Shown here one piece after another: positions 49,255 through 57,730 of a stretch of DNA of 64,000 bases; within the stretch, counting starts at the first letter, position 1, and every line of letters begins with the position of its first letter. The stretch covers positions 62,001-126,000 of the forward strand of contig CAKQPR010000003.1 in the NCBI GenBank assembly GCA_934270565.1, in the 5' to 3' direction. The translations under genes were made by a program, and so were the position numbers. This DNA comes from an uncultured Clostridia bacterium. GTDB taxonomy: Bacteria; Bacillota; Clostridia; Christensenellales; Pumilibacteraceae. The notes under the pieces were generated by a model. The model made no database searches, had not been told where the DNA came from, and was given only the letters and a program-made list of their open reading frames with translations.

Positions 49255-50958
49255 ATGAAAAAATTTATTGCGTTCATAACCGCCGTTCTGCTCGTGTTTT
49301 CTCTCGCCGCGTGCGGAGAAAAACCGTCGGGCTCGCCTTATACGGTCGAGCTCAGCAGAACCGAAGCGGAAATCACCGAGGGCGACACGCTCGCGCTGTC
49401 CGCTACGGTAAAGGAAAACGGCGAGGAAAAGGAAGTTTCGGTAAAATGGAAAAGCTCGGACGCGTCCGTCGCTTCCGTCGATAACGGAACGGTTACGGCT
49501 TCGGGCGCGGGAACGGCTACGATTACCGCCGAATACGACGGCGCAAGCGCGGTTTGCCTCGTGAAAGTGGCTAAGTATTACGAGCCGCAGATGACGGTCG
49601 AGCTGAATTCTTCGGATATACGGTTCACCGCTTTGGGCAGAACGGCGTCGCTGTCCGCCCGAGCCGTGGTGAAAGGCGAAAAACGCGACGTTTTCGTCGG
49701 GTTTACCTCGTCCGACCCGTCTGTCGCTACCGTCACTTCGCAGGGGCTCGTCACGGCGGTCGCGGAAGGGAAAACGGAAATCCGCGCCCGCGCGTCTTAC
49801 GACGGCTATTACGCCGAAAGCGTTTGTCTCGTTACGGTTAAACTGTACGCCGAGAGCGTCGAAACCGAATCGGACGCGAAATATTACGTTTACGGCTGGG
49901 AGCCCGATCGCAGCGACGGAATTCCTTTTGCGGAAGAAGTCGTCGGCGTTACGGACGTCAAGACGGGCGCGAAATTGCCGTTCGACGCCGAAAACGGGAT
50001 CGTAAAGATCCTCACGGGCAACGGCTTATACGGCGAAAGGCGCGTCGCGATAGAGGGCGACGGCAGCACCCTTATCGTTACGGGAATTCTCGTTTCGGGC
50101 GAAATCGGCACCGCCGAAGAGCTCGTTACCGCGATGAACGGCGGAAGCAACCGTTATTTCGTGCTCGCGGGCGATATCGATATGACGGACTACCTCGCCG
50201 AAAATCCTTGGAGCGGCACGGAAGCGTTCTTCAACAAGTCGTTCTCGGGTACGCTCGACGGAAAGGGACATTCGATACTCAATCTTAAATCGACCGCGGG
50301 TTATATCGAGCGCACCACGAACGCGATATTCAAAGAAATCACTTCCTCGGGTACGATCAGAAACCTTCACTTGCAGGCTTCGCTCGGGATCAAGGACGGC
50401 GGGGGCGGCGGCAAGCGCCTTTCCGTTTTGTTCGGCGGAATGTACGGGACGCTCGAAAACTGTTTCTTCGATCTCGACGTCGATTTCGAGACCCCGTGGA
50501 AGCTTTACGGCGGCTCGCCGATCTGGGATCTTAGAGACACTTCTGTTGTTAAAAACACGGCGTTTTATATCCCGAACGCGGACGGACTTCGCTGTATCGT
50601 CGCGACGATTTACGGCGGCGCGTTCGAGAGCAAGGGAAAGTTCGACAACGTGGCGTATATTTACAAGGGGATCGGGTACGCGAACACAATGCTTCCGACC
50701 GTTTATCACCCCAACCTTTCGAATATCTACGCCGTAAAAGCGGACGACGAAAACAAGGTTTTCACCGAGTTCAGAAAGCTCGACAAACAAACATACGACA
50801 ACGGATTTTTCGCCGAAAACGGCAATCGCATCGCGAATACTCCCGACTACTGGAACGACACTACCGCCGAAGAAATGACCGCAGCGATGGACGGATTTAC
50901 GTTTACGAACAAGGCGCTTAAATTCGGTAACAAAACTATTTTCGACTTCGCCTCGTGA
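49255..50958 (+). CDS. Surface lipoprotein with two Big2 domains and one shared ~275-residue module
   Basis: 567 residues. Lipobox LAAC (Cys20). Two bacterial Ig-like group 2 domains lie at about 28-110 (KWKSSDASVASVDNGTVTAS) and 115-200 (GFTSSDPSVATVTSQGLVTA). After a linker the C-terminal ~275 residues are the same module that occurs three times at 35661: DIDMTDYLAENPW, FSGTLDGKGHSILNLKSTAG, LENCFFDLDVDF, NTAFYIPNADGLRC. The two lipoproteins therefore share a ligand-binding or adhesive module on different stalks. GGAGGGCAAC precedes the ATG. Confidence 0.86.
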   Translation: MKKFIAFITAVLLVFSLAACGEKPSGSPYTVELSRTEAEITEGDTLALSATVKENGEEKEVSVKWKSSDASVASVDNGTVTASGAGTATITAEYDGASAVCLVKVAKYYEPQMTVELNSSDIRFTALGRTASLSARAVVKGEKRDVFVGFTSSDPSVATVTSQGLVTAVAEGKTEIRARASYDGYYAESVCLVTVKLYAESVETESDAKYYVYGWEPDRSDGIPFAEEVVGVTDVKTGAKLPFDAENGIVKILTGNGLYGERRVAIEGDGSTLIVTGILVSGEIGTAEELVTAMNGGSNRYFVLAGDIDMTDYLAENPWSGTEAFFNKSFSGTLDGKGHSILNLKSTAGYIERTTNAIFKEITSSGTIRNLHLQASLGIKDGGGGGKRLSVLFGGMYGTLENCFFDLDVDFETPWKLYGGSPIWDLRDTSVVKNTAFYIPNADGLRCIVATIYGGAFESKGKFDNVAYIYKGIGYANTMLPTVYHPNLSNIYAVKADDENKVFTEFRKLDKQTYDNGFFAENGNRIANTPDYWNDTTAEEMTAAMDGFTFTNKALKFGNKTIFDFAS

Positions 50959-51045
50959 CGGAGCCTCGGGCTTTTGTCGCAAAAAACGTATAACGTATAC
51001 GAATTTTTACGACAGCGAGCTACAAAAACAAAAAGGAAACTACTA

Positions 51046-52209
51046 ATGGACAAATTCAACGTAAACGATTATCGGATAAACTTCTGGAATTATATGGACT
51101 CGCATCTGCAGGGCGCGGAAATGGTGGACGTTATGCACGATATGGGCTGCAATATGTATATGTCGCCCGAACATAAGATGAAGCCGCACGGGATAGAGAA
51201 TATGCACGCGGTGCTGAAACGTTGCGAAGAGCTTAATATGGCGTGTATGGTGTTCGACCACCGCGTAACTTTAAAGGCTTACTTCCGCGACGGCGAGGAA
51301 AAATATATCGAAAACCTCAAGCTTGTATACGAGGACTACAAAGATTTTCCCGCGGCGGAGTATTGCTTCGTGCACGACGAGCCGGATTCCGACGAGGACT
51401 TCGAAGGAGTGTTCCGGACTTTCGAGCTTATGCGCAAGTACATGCCGACGATAAAGCCGTTCGTGGCGCTCAATCACGTCGGAATGAAAAAAGAAAACGA
51501 AGCCGTGCGTATTCTCGATCGTTTCTGCAATGGGGCAAAACCCGACTTTTTGCTTTACAACTGCTACAGCCAGTGTCTGTATGAGAAAGAGGACAAAGCG
51601 CAGGGTATCGAGAATTATATGCACAACCTCAAAAAATTCACGGACGCGGGCAAGCGCCATAATCTTCCCGTGTGGCAGTCGATACTTCTGTGCGGGCATA
51701 TGTGTATCGCAGACCCGACGCAGGAGCAGCTTCGCTGGCAGCTGAACGTGGGCGCGGCGCACGGCGTAACAGGCTTTTTCTGGTTCCACCCCATCGAGCT
51801 TTCCTATAGCTACGATTTCCGCGGCTACGCGATAGATTGCAGGGGAAACAAAACTCCGCGTTACGATCAGGTCGAATACGAAAGTTTCCGCTTTATGAGC
51901 GAAGTCGCGTCTAAGCTTCGCGATTACAGGCACGAAGAAACGTTGCACTTACACATGGGTTCGACCGATTTCCGCATGTTTTACCCCGGGTGCGACGACG
52001 TGATCGAGGACCTCGACGCGCTTCACAACCGCCCGCTCGTCGTCGGCAAATTCAGACACAAAACCGACCCGGACAAACGCGCGGTTATGCTCGTCAACGG
52101 CTCTCAGACCGAAGTTTGCTATGCGTATATTACTCTCAAAGGCGAAAAGGAAAAGATCAAAGACAAACTCTATCTTTCGGCGGGAACGGCGAAAATTTAC
52201 GAACTCTGA
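51046..52209 (+). CDS. Predicted TIM-barrel glycoside-hydrolase-like protein
   Basis: 387 residues from the ATG at 51046 behind AAAAGGAA; a longer in-frame start at 50974 has no ribosome site. No signal peptide, so cytoplasmic. The pattern of a (beta/alpha)8 barrel is seen with an acidic pair Asp111-Glu112 in CFVHDEPDSDEDF at a strand end, and HGVTGFFWFHPIELSYSYDF later. A C-terminal beta domain (about 320-387) ends AVMLVNGSQTEVCYAY. These features fit GH42/GH5-like clan members with a DEP-type acid; the second catalytic residue is not clear. It would cleave the imported glycan. Last gene of the locus. Confidence 0.65.
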   Translation: MDKFNVNDYRINFWNYMDSHLQGAEMVDVMHDMGCNMYMSPEHKMKPHGIENMHAVLKRCEELNMACMVFDHRVTLKAYFRDGEEKYIENLKLVYEDYKDFPAAEYCFVHDEPDSDEDFEGVFRTFELMRKYMPTIKPFVALNHVGMKKENEAVRILDRFCNGAKPDFLLYNCYSQCLYEKEDKAQGIENYMHNLKKFTDAGKRHNLPVWQSILLCGHMCIADPTQEQLRWQLNVGAAHGVTGFFWFHPIELSYSYDFRGYAIDCRGNKTPRYDQVEYESFRFMSEVASKLRDYRHEETLHLHMGSTDFRMFYPGCDDVIEDLDALHNRPLVVGKFRHKTDPDKRAVMLVNGSQTEVCYAYITLKGEKEKIKDKLYLSAGTAKIYEL

Positions 52210-52247
52210 CCCCTTAGCCCCGCGCGGCCGCACAAGGCGCGACGGAA

Positions 52248-52276
52248 TTGATTGCCTGTAAAATTACCCATAATAA
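52248..52276 (+). promoter_or_regulatory. Candidate promoter of the AraC regulator
   Basis: TTGATT (52248-52253), 17-base spacer, TAATAA (52271-52276). AGAGAGG lies ahead of the ATG at 52297. Confidence 0.55.
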
Positions 52277-52296
52277 CAAAAGAGAGGTAATACCGA

Positions 52297-53130
52297 ATGA
52301 AGAAACGCAAAATCAGCGACAATGGCTATTATGAGCTGAAAACAGACGCATATACCGACGTAAGAATGGAAAGCCGTGTGCTCGATTACGATATGCCTTT
52401 GCATTTTCATCGGAGCATAGAGTTTTTGTATATCACGAAGGGAACGTACCGTACTACGGTAAGGACGAAAAACTACGTCTTCGAAAAGGACGAAATAGCG
52501 TTTGTTCCGGCGTGCTATCAGCACGGAGCGGACGATGGCGACGCGGAATCGATCCTTACCATCGTTCCGCAATTGTACAGTCAGGATTTCGCGCCGTTCT
52601 TCGACGGCAAAACTTTCAATATCGAGCTCAGGGACAAGGAATTCAACCGAAAATGCGTTCTTCCCGTGCTCGACCTCATACTTTCCGACAGCGAGTGTCT
52701 GAAAAATCCCGTCGTGGCGAAAGGGTATATCAACGTAATTTACGGTCTGCTCGTGCAAAGGTACGGCTACGTCGAGTGCGACAACTTCGCCGACAAGGAT
52801 CTGATTATCGAAATGATAAAATTCGTGGACGATCACTGCGGCGAAAACCTCACTCTCGACCGTATAGCGCAGCAGTTCGGCTACAACAAATCTTACCTCA
52901 GCAGAGTTTTCAACAAGACGATAGGCACTTCGCTTCCCGACTATATAAATCAGGTAAGAGTCCAGAAATTCGTAAGAATGTACCTTATCCGCGGCTGCGA
53001 AGGCAGCATAGCCGAATACGCCTTTTCGTGCGGATTCGAGAGCGTTCCGTCCTTTTACAGAGCGTTCAAGCGCATTTACGGTATGTCGCCGAAGGACTAT
53101 TTCAAGACCGACAGGTATGTGTTCTGGTAA
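52297..53130 (+). CDS. AraC-family transcription regulator with cupin sensor
   Basis: 277 residues. Residues about 25-100 are a cupin-type ligand-binding domain (MPLHFHRSIEFLYITKGTYR). The double HTH of AraC lies at about 170-277: ENLTLDRIAQQFGYNKSYLSRVF and YAFSCGFESVPSFYRAFKRI, ending YGMSPKDYF. Such proteins activate glycan loci on binding a sugar. Its position right after the 35.6-52.2 kb locus makes it the likely regulator of that locus, whose promoter lacks a good -35. Confidence 0.93.
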   Translation: MKKRKISDNGYYELKTDAYTDVRMESRVLDYDMPLHFHRSIEFLYITKGTYRTTVRTKNYVFEKDEIAFVPACYQHGADDGDAESILTIVPQLYSQDFAPFFDGKTFNIELRDKEFNRKCVLPVLDLILSDSECLKNPVVAKGYINVIYGLLVQRYGYVECDNFADKDLIIEMIKFVDDHCGENLTLDRIAQQFGYNKSYLSRVFNKTIGTSLPDYINQVRVQKFVRMYLIRGCEGSIAEYAFSCGFESVPSFYRAFKRIYGMSPKDYFKTDRYVFW

Positions 53131-53160
53131 ACCCTCGATTTTATAATTTCAGACAAGACG

Positions 53161-53191
53161 AAACCGACGATTCGTCGTGCGGTCGGTTTTT
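53161..53191 (+). terminator. Terminator of the AraC regulator gene
   Basis: AAACCGAC (53161-53168) / GTCGGTTT (53182-53189), followed by TT. Thirty bases after the stop. Confidence 0.8.
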
Positions 53192-53262
53192 GCGCGTATT
53201 CGATTTACTAACGTCGCTTCGGACAAGGACGAAGCTACCGCAACCGTCGCTCCCGAAGCCGA
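53192..53262 (+). pseudogene. Short C-terminal coding remnant
   Basis: A frame reads TNVASDKDEATATVAPEADNE and then stops, immediately before a terminator. The Ala/Thr/Glu bias is that of a protein tail; no start or domain is present. It is likely the residue of a deleted gene. Confidence 0.35.
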
Positions 53263-53300
53263 CAACGAATAACCGATACTTAATCGATAAACGATTGTGA

Positions 53301-53331
53301 GAACTACCCCCCCGTCGGGTAGTTCTTTTTT
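53301..53331 (+). terminator. Terminator after the coding remnant
   Basis: GAACTACCC (53301-53309) / GGGTAGTTC (53317-53325), then TTTTTT. A strong terminator with no intact gene ahead of it, which supports a deletion here. Confidence 0.85.
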
Positions 53332-53417
53332 ATACCGTTTCGCTACGAAAAACCGCCGCATTAAATTTAGAGGAGAGAGAAGCGGGCGGCTATGCGATTT
53401 TAAAGTAAACCCGCGAA

Positions 53418-54367
53418 AAGGCTTTTTCGTTCGCGATACTGCTTCTCGTGTGCGCCGTGTGGGTTATTCCGCTTCTGTATATGCTCGGGTCGGGCTTCAA
53501 GTCCGATTACGATCTTCAGGCTCACCCCGAACGGCTTTTCCTTCCGCTTGGAGCGAATGGACGTTAAAATACTATTTCGGGTTCCTGATCCGCGACGGAA
53601 AAGTGGACATTGTGGACAGCGCGAAGAGCGACGGCGCGAGCAATATGACGATTTTCCGTCGTATCGTATGCCCGCTCGCAAAGCCCACCGTCATGCTTGC
53701 GGTGCTTTTCGCCTTCACGGGCAGCCGGAACGGGCTCGTGTGGCCGCAACTTCTTCTCGCCGGCGGCAGCGTCGTTCCGAAGGGCAGGTATATCGATTAT
53801 ATAAACACCGACAACGATTCGGGTTGCCGGCTCGTCGCGCGACACCTCAGCAAGTTCCATTCGGGCAAGAAATACGTCTATATTTCGGACGATTACGAGT
53901 ACAGTAACAGCCGCTATTCCGCGTTCTACGACGAGCTTATTACGCTCGAATCGGACGCCGAAGTGATAAAATTCGACATTTCCCGCGACGATACGACTTT
54001 TTTGTACGAAAAGATCGCCGCCGGTTACCGCAACCTTTTCTGTTACAACGACATGATCGCTTACGAAATTCTCAAGCGGCTTGACGATCTCGTCGTGGAC
54101 GTCAGACGCATGTTCCCCGACCTTCACGTCGTGGGTTTCGACGGCTTGTGCACGCGCTTGCCGGGGCTTAAACAGATCACGACCGTCGGCATCGATTATC
54201 GCAGATACGCCGAAATCGTCTACGAAATGGTTCGCAACCGGCTCGAAGCGCCCGATAAGCCGGCAGGACACGTTATGATTCCCGTTACCCTTCACCAGCG
54301 CAAAAAAATAAAATCACCCCGACGGCTCGCGATCATTCTCCGAGCCGATCGGGGTTTTGCTTTGTAA
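53418..54367 (+). pseudogene. Chimeric pseudogene: MalG-type permease remnant joined to LacI-type regulator remnant
   Basis: From 53418 one frame reads KAFSFAILLLVCAVWVIPLL and on to GANGR before a stop at 53565-53567. This is the first helix of a MalG-type permease. After a frame change, WTLKYYFGFLIRDGKVD runs straight into IVDSAKSDGASNMTIFRRIV and LAKPTVMLAVLFAFTGS, the EAA loop and last helix of the same permease with the middle deleted. From about 53770 the frame continues into GRYIDYINTDNDSG, KKYVYISDDYEYSNSRYSAF and VVGFDGL, the sugar-binding domain of a LacI-family regulator without its DNA-binding head. It therefore joins two unrelated decayed genes in one open frame. Function is very unlikely. 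Confidence 0.82.
54317..54358 (+). terminator. Terminator at the end of the LacI remnant
   Basis: CCCCGACGGCTCG pairs with CGAGCCGATCGGGG around GCGATCATTCTC, followed by TTTTG. It lies before the stop at 54367, so the reading frame runs through it; the original gene must have ended upstream. Confidence 0.8.
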
Positions 54368-54464
54368 AAAGCCTGAATTCGTCATAAAAATATAAAATCA
54401 CCTAAAATTTACAATACATTTTCCAAATTTCGCAAAGAAAAACGGTAAAAGAAGGGGGAAAGGG

Positions 54465-54493
54465 TTGCTTTATACGGATAAAAGGTGTATAAT
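54465..54493 (+). promoter_or_regulatory. Promoter of the short Spo0A-C-like gene
   Basis: TTGCTT (54465-54470), 17-base spacer, TATAAT (54488-54493), AAAAGGAG before the ATG at 54525. Confidence 0.75.
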
Positions 54494-54524
54494 AGAAGCA
54501 ACAAATAAATAAAAGGAGAAAGAA

Positions 54525-54704
54525 ATGGAAGCAGGGAGATCGTTAAGCGAGAGCAACGCGGCGGTAACGGCGTTGTTTACGGAAGTAGGTTTAAGCCGGT
54601 CGTTGGACGAGTTCGGATATCTGAGGGAAGCGTTTTTCTCCTACAAACCCGACGACAGAACGGCAAGGCGATTGTGCGTTGACCTGACAAAGAAGGATAA
54701 GTAA
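54525..54704 (+). CDS. Truncated Spo0A C-terminal-like protein
   Basis: 59 residues with a good promoter and AAAAGGAG. SNAAVTALFTEVGLSRSLDEF then GYLREAFFSYKPDD matches the first two helices of the Spo0A C-terminal domain, as seen in the intact relative at 54927 (VAALFMEIGIRPSLQGYDYL). The sequence ends at LCVDLTKKDK before the recognition helix. A fragment of the opposite end of the same domain lies at 1692-1847. It may be a dead copy or a short protein that interferes with the full one. The intact control elements keep both options open. Confidence 0.6.
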   Translation: MEAGRSLSESNAAVTALFTEVGLSRSLDEFGYLREAFFSYKPDDRTARRLCVDLTKKDK

Positions 54705-54727
54705 AAAACGATCGAAGAAATGTGAGC

Positions 54728-54759
54728 CCCCCGCAAGGAAAATCCCTTGCGGGGGTTTT
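54728..54759 (+). terminator. Terminator of the short Spo0A-C-like gene
   Basis: CCCCCGCAAGG (54728-54738) / CCTTGCGGGGG (54745-54755), then TTTT. Preceded by ATCGAAGAAATGTGA, also found before the terminator at 1882. Confidence 0.88.
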
Positions 54760-54926
54760 ATCTACATACTGCACCGAGTATCGTTCAAAAGTTGATATTT
54801 GGATTATTACAAAAGATAAGTATTCAAGAAATATAAATTTATTTGAGTGAAGAAGGGTGATCCGCTTGATTTATTTTGATGAAAGGAGTTAATGTAGCCG
54901 AAAAATAAAACAAAGGAGATGGGACA

Positions 54927-55331
54927 ATGACAGGAACGGGAGCAGAGTGCGACGACGGCACAATAGTCGCGGCGTTGTTTATGGAGATAGGGATAAGACC
55001 GTCGCTGCAAGGATATGACTATCTGAAAGAAGCCGTGCTTTTATATAAGAAGCATAACGGCAAAATGAAAAACATAACGAAAGAGATTTCCGAGAAGTAC
55101 AACGTACCGACAGCGAAAGTAGATAAAACGATGCGTGCAGCGCTAAACTATGTACAGGATCAAGGTAAACTCAATCGCTTAAACGCTATCCTTAAAATAG
55201 ATTATATACAGCCGAATATGACTATAAGCACAAAGGAATTCTTAGCGTTGATTTCGGAATACATAAACAACGACTATTTCAGAAACGAAATCTTAAAGAA
55301 AACCCTTAAAAATCTGAATAATAGGAAATAA
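54927..55331 (+). CDS. Stand-alone Spo0A C-terminal-like DNA-binding protein
   Basis: 134 residues, AAAGGAGATGGGACA upstream. The whole length is a Spo0A C-terminal domain: FMEIGIRPSLQGYDYLKEAV, ITKEISEKYNVPTAKVDKTM (recognition region, here with less arginine than in Spo0A) and STKEFLALISEYI. There is no receiver domain, so phosphorylation control by a kinase cannot act on this protein directly. Spo0A is the master regulator of sporulation and stationary phase in Bacillota. This protein could bind similar sites constitutively or be controlled by level alone; that is inference. Confidence 0.82.
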   Translation: MTGTGAECDDGTIVAALFMEIGIRPSLQGYDYLKEAVLLYKKHNGKMKNITKEISEKYNVPTAKVDKTMRAALNYVQDQGKLNRLNAILKIDYIQPNMTISTKEFLALISEYINNDYFRNEILKKTLKNLNNRK

Positions 55332-55337
55332 TCGATC

Positions 55338-55371
55338 CCCCTCGTAAGGTAATTGCTTACGAGGGGTTTTA
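55338..55371 (+). terminator. Terminator of the Spo0A-C-like gene
   Basis: CCCCTCGTAAG (55338-55348) / CTTACGAGGGG (55356-55366), then TTTT. Confidence 0.9.
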
Positions 55372-55457
55372 CTTGGTGAATTGATAGATCATAGACGAAC
55401 GCTTATAAAAAACAGATGCTCTTTCTTTAAATAAGTCAAAAGCGGAAGTTATTACTC

Positions 55458-55486
55458 TTGAAAAACTTTCAAAAAAATGTTATAAT
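55458..55486 (+). promoter_or_regulatory. Promoter of the Bro-N/Fic gene
   Basis: TTGAAA (55458-55463), 17-base spacer, TATAAT (55481-55486). Confidence 0.82.
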
Positions 55487-55536
55487 AGAAGTGGAATAAA
55501 AACGGAACAGGCAGTTTATTATTCGGGAATCAGCAT

Positions 55537-56409
55537 ATGAAAATATCAATCAGATTTTTTAACGATAAAGAGGTGCGTGCCGCTTGGAACGAGGAAAACA
55601 ACAAGTGGTATTTCAGCGTTCTTGATATTATCGGGGCAATCAGAAAAGAAGATAATTACGAAAGATGCCGTAACTATTGGAAATACCTGAAAGCCAAACT
55701 GAAAAAAGAAAACAGCGAGTTGGTTAGTGCCACTACCCAACTGAAATTAACTGCCGCCGACGGAAAAAAGTATAAGTCGGACGCATTGGATTCTGACGGA
55801 GTTATAAAACTTGCCGCAGAGTTTCCGAGCAAGGTCGGCGCGGAGTTTATCGGCTGGTTTACGCGGTCGGACGATACGATTGACGGCAAAAGCAAGCAAA
55901 AGGCATACGCTTTATTTGATAGTTCTTTTATAGACGCCATCGAGGTTGGAACAGTCAAAGGCTTACAACAAATTCACGCGTATTTGTTCGGCGGATTATA
56001 TGATTTTGCCGGGCAAATCCGCACGCTTAATATTGCAAAAGGCGGCTTTGCGTTTGCTCCCGTTATGTATTTGCAAGATAATTTGCGGTTGATTGAAAAA
56101 ATGCCGGAAGATACTCTTGAAAACATAGTAAAAAAGTACGTTGAAATGAACGTCGCTCATCCGTTTATGGAAGGAAACGGTCGAAGTACTCGTATCTGGT
56201 TGGATCTGATTCTGAAAAAGAATCTTAAAAAATGCACCGATTGGAGTCAAATCGATAAGAAGGAATACCTTACGGCAATGCAGGAAAGCCCTGCGGATTC
56301 ATCGCATTTTTATGAACTTATAAAAGGGGCTTTGACCGAAGATATAAACAATCGCGAAATCTTTATGAAAGGAATCGACTATTCTTATTATTACGAGCAA
56401 AGGTTTTAA
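55537..56409 (+). CDS. Bro-N/Fic fusion protein, predicted AMP-transferase
   Basis: 290 residues. Residues 1-110 resemble the Bro-N/phage antirepressor domain (VRAAWNEENNKWYFSVLDII, TAADGKKYKSDALDSDGV). Residues about 125-290 are a Fic domain with the full active motif from His208 (HPFMEGNGRSTR) and the flap VGTVKGLQQIHAYLFGGLYD. The end, IFMKGIDYSYYYEQ, matches the C-terminal inhibitory helix of class III Fic proteins (S/TxxxE), here Ser283 and Glu287, with Gln288 where Gly or Asn is usual. Fic enzymes transfer AMP to protein hydroxyl groups. GC content is lower than in neighbours, and it lies among decayed genes, so transfer is likely. The ribosome site is weak. Confidence 0.88.
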   Translation: MKISIRFFNDKEVRAAWNEENNKWYFSVLDIIGAIRKEDNYERCRNYWKYLKAKLKKENSELVSATTQLKLTAADGKKYKSDALDSDGVIKLAAEFPSKVGAEFIGWFTRSDDTIDGKSKQKAYALFDSSFIDAIEVGTVKGLQQIHAYLFGGLYDFAGQIRTLNIAKGGFAFAPVMYLQDNLRLIEKMPEDTLENIVKKYVEMNVAHPFMEGNGRSTRIWLDLILKKNLKKCTDWSQIDKKEYLTAMQESPADSSHFYELIKGALTEDINNREIFMKGIDYSYYYEQRF

Positions 56410-56607
56410 GTAATATTTACCGTCTTTGACGGGAAAGGCGTTTTCGGACAGGCTTCCGCAAAGAAAGACGAATAGGGAAAATTAAATGGAACTTTCCGAA
56501 CAGTTTTGAGCTGTGGCGGCTTTGGAGAAGGAAATAATGAGAATTACGGAAGAAGATATGACGGAATAGACGAACAATCTATATTGAACGACTATTTAAG
56601 ATAAACA

Positions 56608-56640
56608 AACTCCCGACGGGCATATTACCTGTCGGGAGTT
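56608..56640. terminator. Strong hairpin between Fic and regulator genes
   Basis: AACTCCCGAC (56608-56617) / GTCGGGAGTT (56631-56640), followed by TGCTTTT on the plus strand and preceded by A-rich DNA on the other. It may end both convergent genes. The 56410-56600 stretch before it has short broken frames (one ending RITEEDMTE) and no gene that I can name. Confidence 0.78.
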
Positions 56641-56713
56641 TGCTTTTCGTGCGGTTTTATTGCGGTTAAGAGGGCTGAGTTCGTATAACGTAATCGCGGC
56701 ACGGAGGAAGAGG

Positions 56714-57700
56714 TTAAGCTTCGTCGCCGGAGAGTTCCATTTTGATGGCTTGCGGGTAATCGCCGAAATTTTTCCCGAACAGATTAAGTCCGCCCTTGTA
56801 TCGCGCGTCGTCCTTGATTCCGATCGACAGCTGAACGGACGAGCCTTTCAAAAGATCCAGATCGTCGAACGTAACGCCGGAGTGAAGGAATTGATTGTCG
56901 AGGAAAACGCCTTGTTTATTCACGACGATGTTTTTCAGAATTCCGAACTGCGTGGCGGTTATCGGCCAGAATTCGGGGGTGTATTTGCCGCGTCTGCCGC
57001 CGAAATCGCCGGGGGAAGTGAACGTGAGAATTTCTTTTTTATTTATAAAGACGGTTATATCGCTCGGCCAAGTATTGTTGTAGCAGTTGGTTTCCGAGCA
57101 GATTTCGAACGAAAACATAATCTCCGAAAATTGCCGGGCGACTTCGGGCGGCGGGGTGGGGAAGTTATACGAAACGAACCCCTGATTGAACCACAGGCAT
57201 TCGGCGTTCACGCGATCCGGGGTGAAAAACCCGTTCGGCTCGTCGAATTCGGTAATTTTGCGTTCCTTGTCGAGCATACCGCAAGGCGCTTTGATATGGC
57301 AGTGCGAGAAATAGCCTACCGGCAATTCGCACGAGTACTTGTGTCTGCTCGCGTTCGCTTGTCGGGTGACGGCAAACGAAACCGCGTAGTTGAGCTTGGA
57401 CAAAGCGCAGTGTTTCGTGTGTCCTTTCGGTCCGGGCTGATAGTTGATGAAAATAAGGTCGGCGTCCACGAGAATGTCGATATGGCGCGAAACGGTAGCG
57501 ATGGGAATACTCAGCTCGCGCGAAAGCTCGGTAAGCGTTTTACTTTCCCTCAGCAGACTTTTGATAATGTTGATGCGGTCTTTCGACGCGAGCGCGTAGC
57601 TTATCTTATAGATTTCCTCCGCGTCCTTTGCGTTTTCGATCCGAAGTAAATTTTTGATAACGTTATCGTCGTTTTCTGCCATATCGCCGTTTACGGACAA
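56714..57700 (-). CDS. ArsR-like winged-helix regulator with C-terminal beta domain
   Basis: 328 residues. Residues about 28-105 form an ArsR-type winged helix (ASKDRINIIKSLLRESKTLT, ELSIPIATVSRHIDILVDADL). The remaining ~220 residues are beta-rich (FGGRRGKYTPEFWPITATQF) and could be the sensor. The start is a TTG at 57700, eight bases behind AAAAAGG; a later ATG at 57682 is the alternative. It is divergent from the GH2 operon with 217 bases between, and the promoters lie back to back. It is the natural candidate to control that operon. Confidence 0.82.
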   Translation of the reverse strand: MSVNGDMAENDDNVIKNLLRIENAKDAEEIYKISYALASKDRINIIKSLLRESKTLTELSRELSIPIATVSRHIDILVDADLIFINYQPGPKGHTKHCALSKLNYAVSFAVTRQANASRHKYSCELPVGYFSHCHIKAPCGMLDKERKITEFDEPNGFFTPDRVNAECLWFNQGFVSYNFPTPPPEVARQFSEIMFSFEICSETNCYNNTWPSDITVFINKKEILTFTSPGDFGGRRGKYTPEFWPITATQFGILKNIVVNKQGVFLDNQFLHSGVTFDDLDLLKGSSVQLSIGIKDDARYKGGLNLFGKNFGDYPQAIKMELSGDEA

Positions 57701-57730
57701 GGATATAACCTTTTTCCCGCCTCCTTAAAC

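Noticed and set aside
53297..53417. First part of the continuous frame 53297-54367 as a real N-terminus
   Set aside because: It overlaps a strong terminator and reads as Arg-rich noise. The permease remnant lies in another frame.
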